Origin: Snuella sedimenti | GTDB lineage: Bacteria > Bacteroidota > Bacteroidia > Flavobacteriales > Flavobacteriaceae | Reading direction: 5' to 3' | NCBI RefSeq assembly: GCF_016428595.1 | Contig: NZ_JAELVQ010000004.1 | Coordinates: forward strand, 1 to 64,000 | DNA: 64,000 bases | Shown here: piece after piece, positions 62,021 through 64,000 of the stretch | Layout: each line of letters starts with the position of its first letter | Position numbering within the stretch: position 1 is the first letter of the stretch | The notes under the pieces: model-generated | What the model saw: the letters and a program-made list of their open reading frames with translations, nothing else | Databases searched by the model: none | What the model was told of the DNA's origin: nothing | Program-made: the position numbers and the translations under genes

Positions 62021-62416
62021 GTGAAGAAAGATATTGAAATTCCTAAAGTAGAAAACGTTTATATAGCTGTAGTGAATGAGTATAACGATATATACAAAAC
62101 CCAAGATTGGAATGCGTATATTGTTAATGATAAAGCCGTTGATTTGGAAATTGTGCTTATAGTTACCAGTGGGTATTCCGAATCTAAGACCACTTCAACT
62201 TTTAGGAAAAGATTGGATAAATTGCCGGCAAAAAGTTATGCTAAAATTGAGCTGATGCAAGAAGAATTGTTTGCATTGACCAATACCTTTAAAGTGTCCT
62301 TTTTTGAAGGCAATAAAATGTTCGACAAAACCTATACTTTTAGAAAAAACACGATTAATGGTAACGCACTACGACCCATTCCTTTAATGCAGGCTAAAGG
62401 GGTTTTGGTGAGCTAG
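62021..62416 (+). CDS. Conserved hypothetical protein downstream of pheS
   Basis: A 131-residue protein starting with GTG at 62021; no earlier ATG is in frame and the next methionines are too far inside. It begins IEIPKVENVYIAVV and ends IPLMQAKGVLVS. No membrane segment or known motif is seen. It lies 62 bp after pheS and converges with the GH43-like gene 11 bp away. Function unknown. Confidence 0.65.
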   Translation: MKKDIEIPKVENVYIAVVNEYNDIYKTQDWNAYIVNDKAVDLEIVLIVTSGYSESKTTSTFRKRLDKLPAKSYAKIELMQEELFALTNTFKVSFFEGNKMFDKTYTFRKNTINGNALRPIPLMQAKGVLVS

Positions 62417-62427
62417 ATTGGCTGTTT

Positions 62428-63648
62428 TTATTTTTTTGAGAGATTTACTTTTAACGGAATATGTACATTAAAGGAACTGCCGTCTTTGCGTTTGTTTACA
62501 TTTGTAAGAGCAGAAGCACAATATAAAGTACTTGGTGATCCATCGGTTTCGATAAGGAGTTGTGGGCGTTCTAAGCGATTAACTTTAAGGGTGTCACCAT
62601 TTTTAAGTATGATTTCTTTTTTCATGAAAAAAGAATTAGAAGGTTTTACCCATATAATGCCATCATTCGATTCTAAGATGGCTAACCCAGGTTGATTATC
62701 AGTGATTCTTCCTGAGAAATCCTTAAACACCACATAAAATTTTTCGTGTGTTTCATGATACCACACAAAAGGATCTTCTGCAGAAGCTATTGAGCCATCA
62801 TCCATTTTTATATCAAAAACATAAGAATCCAATGGTGTAAAAGGGCCTGTTGGACTATCAGAAAGGGCTACACCATGAACCCCACGCCATGAGGGGCTGT
62901 ATATATTGCCTTTAAAATACAGTAAGTATTTGCCGTCGGAGGGACGTTGTACGACAGATGGATTAACAACTATAATGTTGTCTGGTTTTGTAACAGTGCC
63001 TTCCGGAGAAGGGTTTATAATATTATTAGGCTTAACACGCGTTCTTGGAGCTAGTAGAGGTGTATTGGAACGTTTAAAATTACCAGCCAGTAATTGTTCG
63101 AAGTTGTCAAATACAATAAGGCCTATTTTTTGGTTTTGCTGTACACGATCCCGCTTGCTCAATTGAGAGCCAGGAGAACCTTCTGGTTGTATTCCTGGGT
63201 CTTTTGAACCTATGTAGTATAGGTAGTATTTGCCATTAAACTTTTTAAGGTGTGGGTTGTGCACCATCTGTGCATCCCAAGCCAGTGAATCTCCCATTAG
63301 CGCCCTGCCCTTAAGCACTATTTTTTGAAAGTTAAAATCCCTATCGGGAAAATCGGAAACGGCATAGGCTATTTTGGAATGGAGCACCCAAGAGTTGCTA
63401 AAAGCAGGGAGTGAGTCGCCACACTCCCAAGTACTATATAACATATGGTATTTACCATCATTGCCTTTAACTACACTGCCACCCCAAACAAAGCGATTGG
63501 GATCGTTTAATACAGATGGTCCTATAAGAATATTACCTTTAATTGTAGCATCTATGGGTTTGGCAATGACCTGTAAACTATCTGTTTTGATAGGGTTGCA
63601 GTAAAAAAGTGTTGTTAGCAAACAGATGCTCAGAAGCCGAAAAACCAT
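62428..63648 (-). CDS. GH43/GH117-like glycosidase lipoprotein
   Basis: A 406-residue protein with a lipobox at Cys17 (LFYC) and a five-bladed beta-propeller pattern: NRFVWGGSVVKGNDGKYHMLYS, DAQMVHNPHLKKFNGKYYLYYIG, VVNPSVVQRPSDGKYLLYFKG, ASAEDPFVWYHETHEKFYVVFKDF. This repeat of acidic residues before aromatic strands is typical of the GH43/GH117 fold, in which acid residues at blade starts are catalytic. GH117 acts on anhydro-galactose units of agar, GH43 on arabinose or xylose; I cannot decide. It is encoded next to gpsA (minus strand, 4 bp gap). Confidence 0.65.
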   Translation of the reverse strand: MVFRLLSICLLTTLFYCNPIKTDSLQVIAKPIDATIKGNILIGPSVLNDPNRFVWGGSVVKGNDGKYHMLYSTWECGDSLPAFSNSWVLHSKIAYAVSDFPDRDFNFQKIVLKGRALMGDSLAWDAQMVHNPHLKKFNGKYYLYYIGSKDPGIQPEGSPGSQLSKRDRVQQNQKIGLIVFDNFEQLLAGNFKRSNTPLLAPRTRVKPNNIINPSPEGTVTKPDNIIVVNPSVVQRPSDGKYLLYFKGNIYSPSWRGVHGVALSDSPTGPFTPLDSYVFDIKMDDGSIASAEDPFVWYHETHEKFYVVFKDFSGRITDNQPGLAILESNDGIIWVKPSNSFFMKKEIILKNGDTLKVNRLERPQLLIETDGSPSTLYCASALTNVNKRKDGSSFNVHIPLKVNLSKK

Positions 63649-63652
63649 ATTC

Positions 63653-64000
63653 TCAGTCCAATTTTTCAGTTAGTTTTTTAAAGGTTTTTTTAGGGTCTTT
63701 GCCTTCGTATAAAATATCATATACAGCATTTATAATAGGTAAGCGTGTTTTCTTTTTGTTTTTTTCGTTAAGTAAATGAGCACTTTTGCTGGCGTAATAG
63801 CCTTCAGCAATCATACTCATTTCCATTTGGGCCGATTTTACTGTGTACCCTTTACCTATCATATTCCCAAACATGCGGTTTCTGGAAAATACGGAATAGC
63901 CAGTAACTAGTAAATCGCCTAGGTAAGCCGAATTATTTATGTTACGTTTCATTTTATGCATTTTTTTAATAAAGCGTTTCATTTCCCTAATGGCATTGCT
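63653..64000 (-). CDS. gpsA: Glycerol-3-phosphate dehydrogenase, C-terminal part (cut by window edge)
   Basis: The C-terminal 115 codons of an NAD(P)-dependent glycerol-3-phosphate dehydrogenase, which makes sn-glycerol 3-phosphate for phospholipids. It reads SNAIREMKRF at the edge, then AYLGDLLVTGYSVFSRNRMFG, GKGYTVKSAQMEMSMIAEGYYASK. The gene continues past 64000; the ATG at 63982 is internal. Confidence 0.9.
   Translation of the reverse strand, partial: SNAIREMKRFIKKMHKMKRNINNSAYLGDLLVTGYSVFSRNRMFGNMIGKGYTVKSAQMEMSMIAEGYYASKSAHLLNEKNKKKTRLPIINAVYDILYEGKDPKKTFKKLTEKLD

Noticed and set aside
1-64000. tRNA, rRNA, prophage, integrase or intact insertion sequence
   Set aside because: I looked for cloverleaf-like T-loop sequences, integrase or transposase motifs and phage genes and found none.

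Overview
The window looks like the chromosome of a marine or alga-associated member of the Flavobacteriaceae (Bacteroidota). The signs are an AT-rich sequence, promoters of the TTG-N18-TAnnTTTG type, few Shine-Dalgarno sequences, a complete Bat (aerotolerance) operon, an IPExxxVDY-family gene, a 632-residue PurF-like protein, an OmpA protein with thrombospondin type 3 repeats, and several sugar-active lipoproteins. No rRNA, tRNA, CRISPR array, prophage or intact transposase was seen.

Layout. 0-5 kb: a PA0069-type radical SAM protein, a lipoprotein sulfatase and acetoacetyl-CoA synthetase. 5-12.3 kb: a 42-codon ORF, then minus-strand genes for a double-ATPase peptide ABC protein, a PolB-like exonuclease, two serine hydrolases, Ogt and a CNNM/CBS membrane protein. 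12.5-19.6 kb: a plus-strand operon of three exported exo-glycosidases (GH35, GH110, GH95) with no SusC/SusD pair. 19.6-20.3 kb: a dead alpha/beta hydrolase gene next to a palindromic MITE-like element. 20.3-27.8 kb: AddB-like nuclease, OmpA, AddA-like helicase-nuclease. 28-33.6 kb: superoxide dismutase, a triplicated small-RNA-like locus, purF, a PfkB kinase, RNase H and purN. 33.8-38.2 kb: acpP-fabF-rnc, an IPExxxVDY protein and pyruvate kinase. 38-46.5 kb: DinB, YjdF-like, CYTH, YciI lipoprotein, a pbpC remnant, isoaspartyl peptidase, a second palindromic element, NhaA, an ALDH7-type dehydrogenase and carbonic anhydrase. 46.6-56 kb: the moxR-DUF58-batA-B-C-D-E operon on the minus strand. 56-64 kb: DUF4382 lipoprotein, SDR, AlbA_2 protein, CvpA, pheS with two hypothetical neighbours, a GH43/GH117-like lipoprotein and the 3' part of gpsA.

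The most unusual structure lies between sodA and purF (28.65-29.17 kb). Three roughly 70-nt minus-strand units stand in a row. Each has its own -7 box at the same distance from a conserved start, a conserved stem and single-stranded segment, and its own terminator hairpin. Eighteen nucleotides of that segment are perfectly complementary to a leader 23 kb away (5458-5475), directly upstream of the start codon of the 42-codon ORF. Pairing could continue, after a G-U pair and an interruption, through the AUG. This suggests a multicopy sRNA acting in trans on a small-protein mRNA; the interpretation is inference, but the sequence relationships are visible.

Other points: purF and purN share a 12-bp near-palindrome in their leaders; a perfect terminator-like hairpin lies inside the 5' coding region of rnc; and GH110, GH95 and GH35 together could strip an alpha-galactosyl/fucosyl beta-galactoside end in order.
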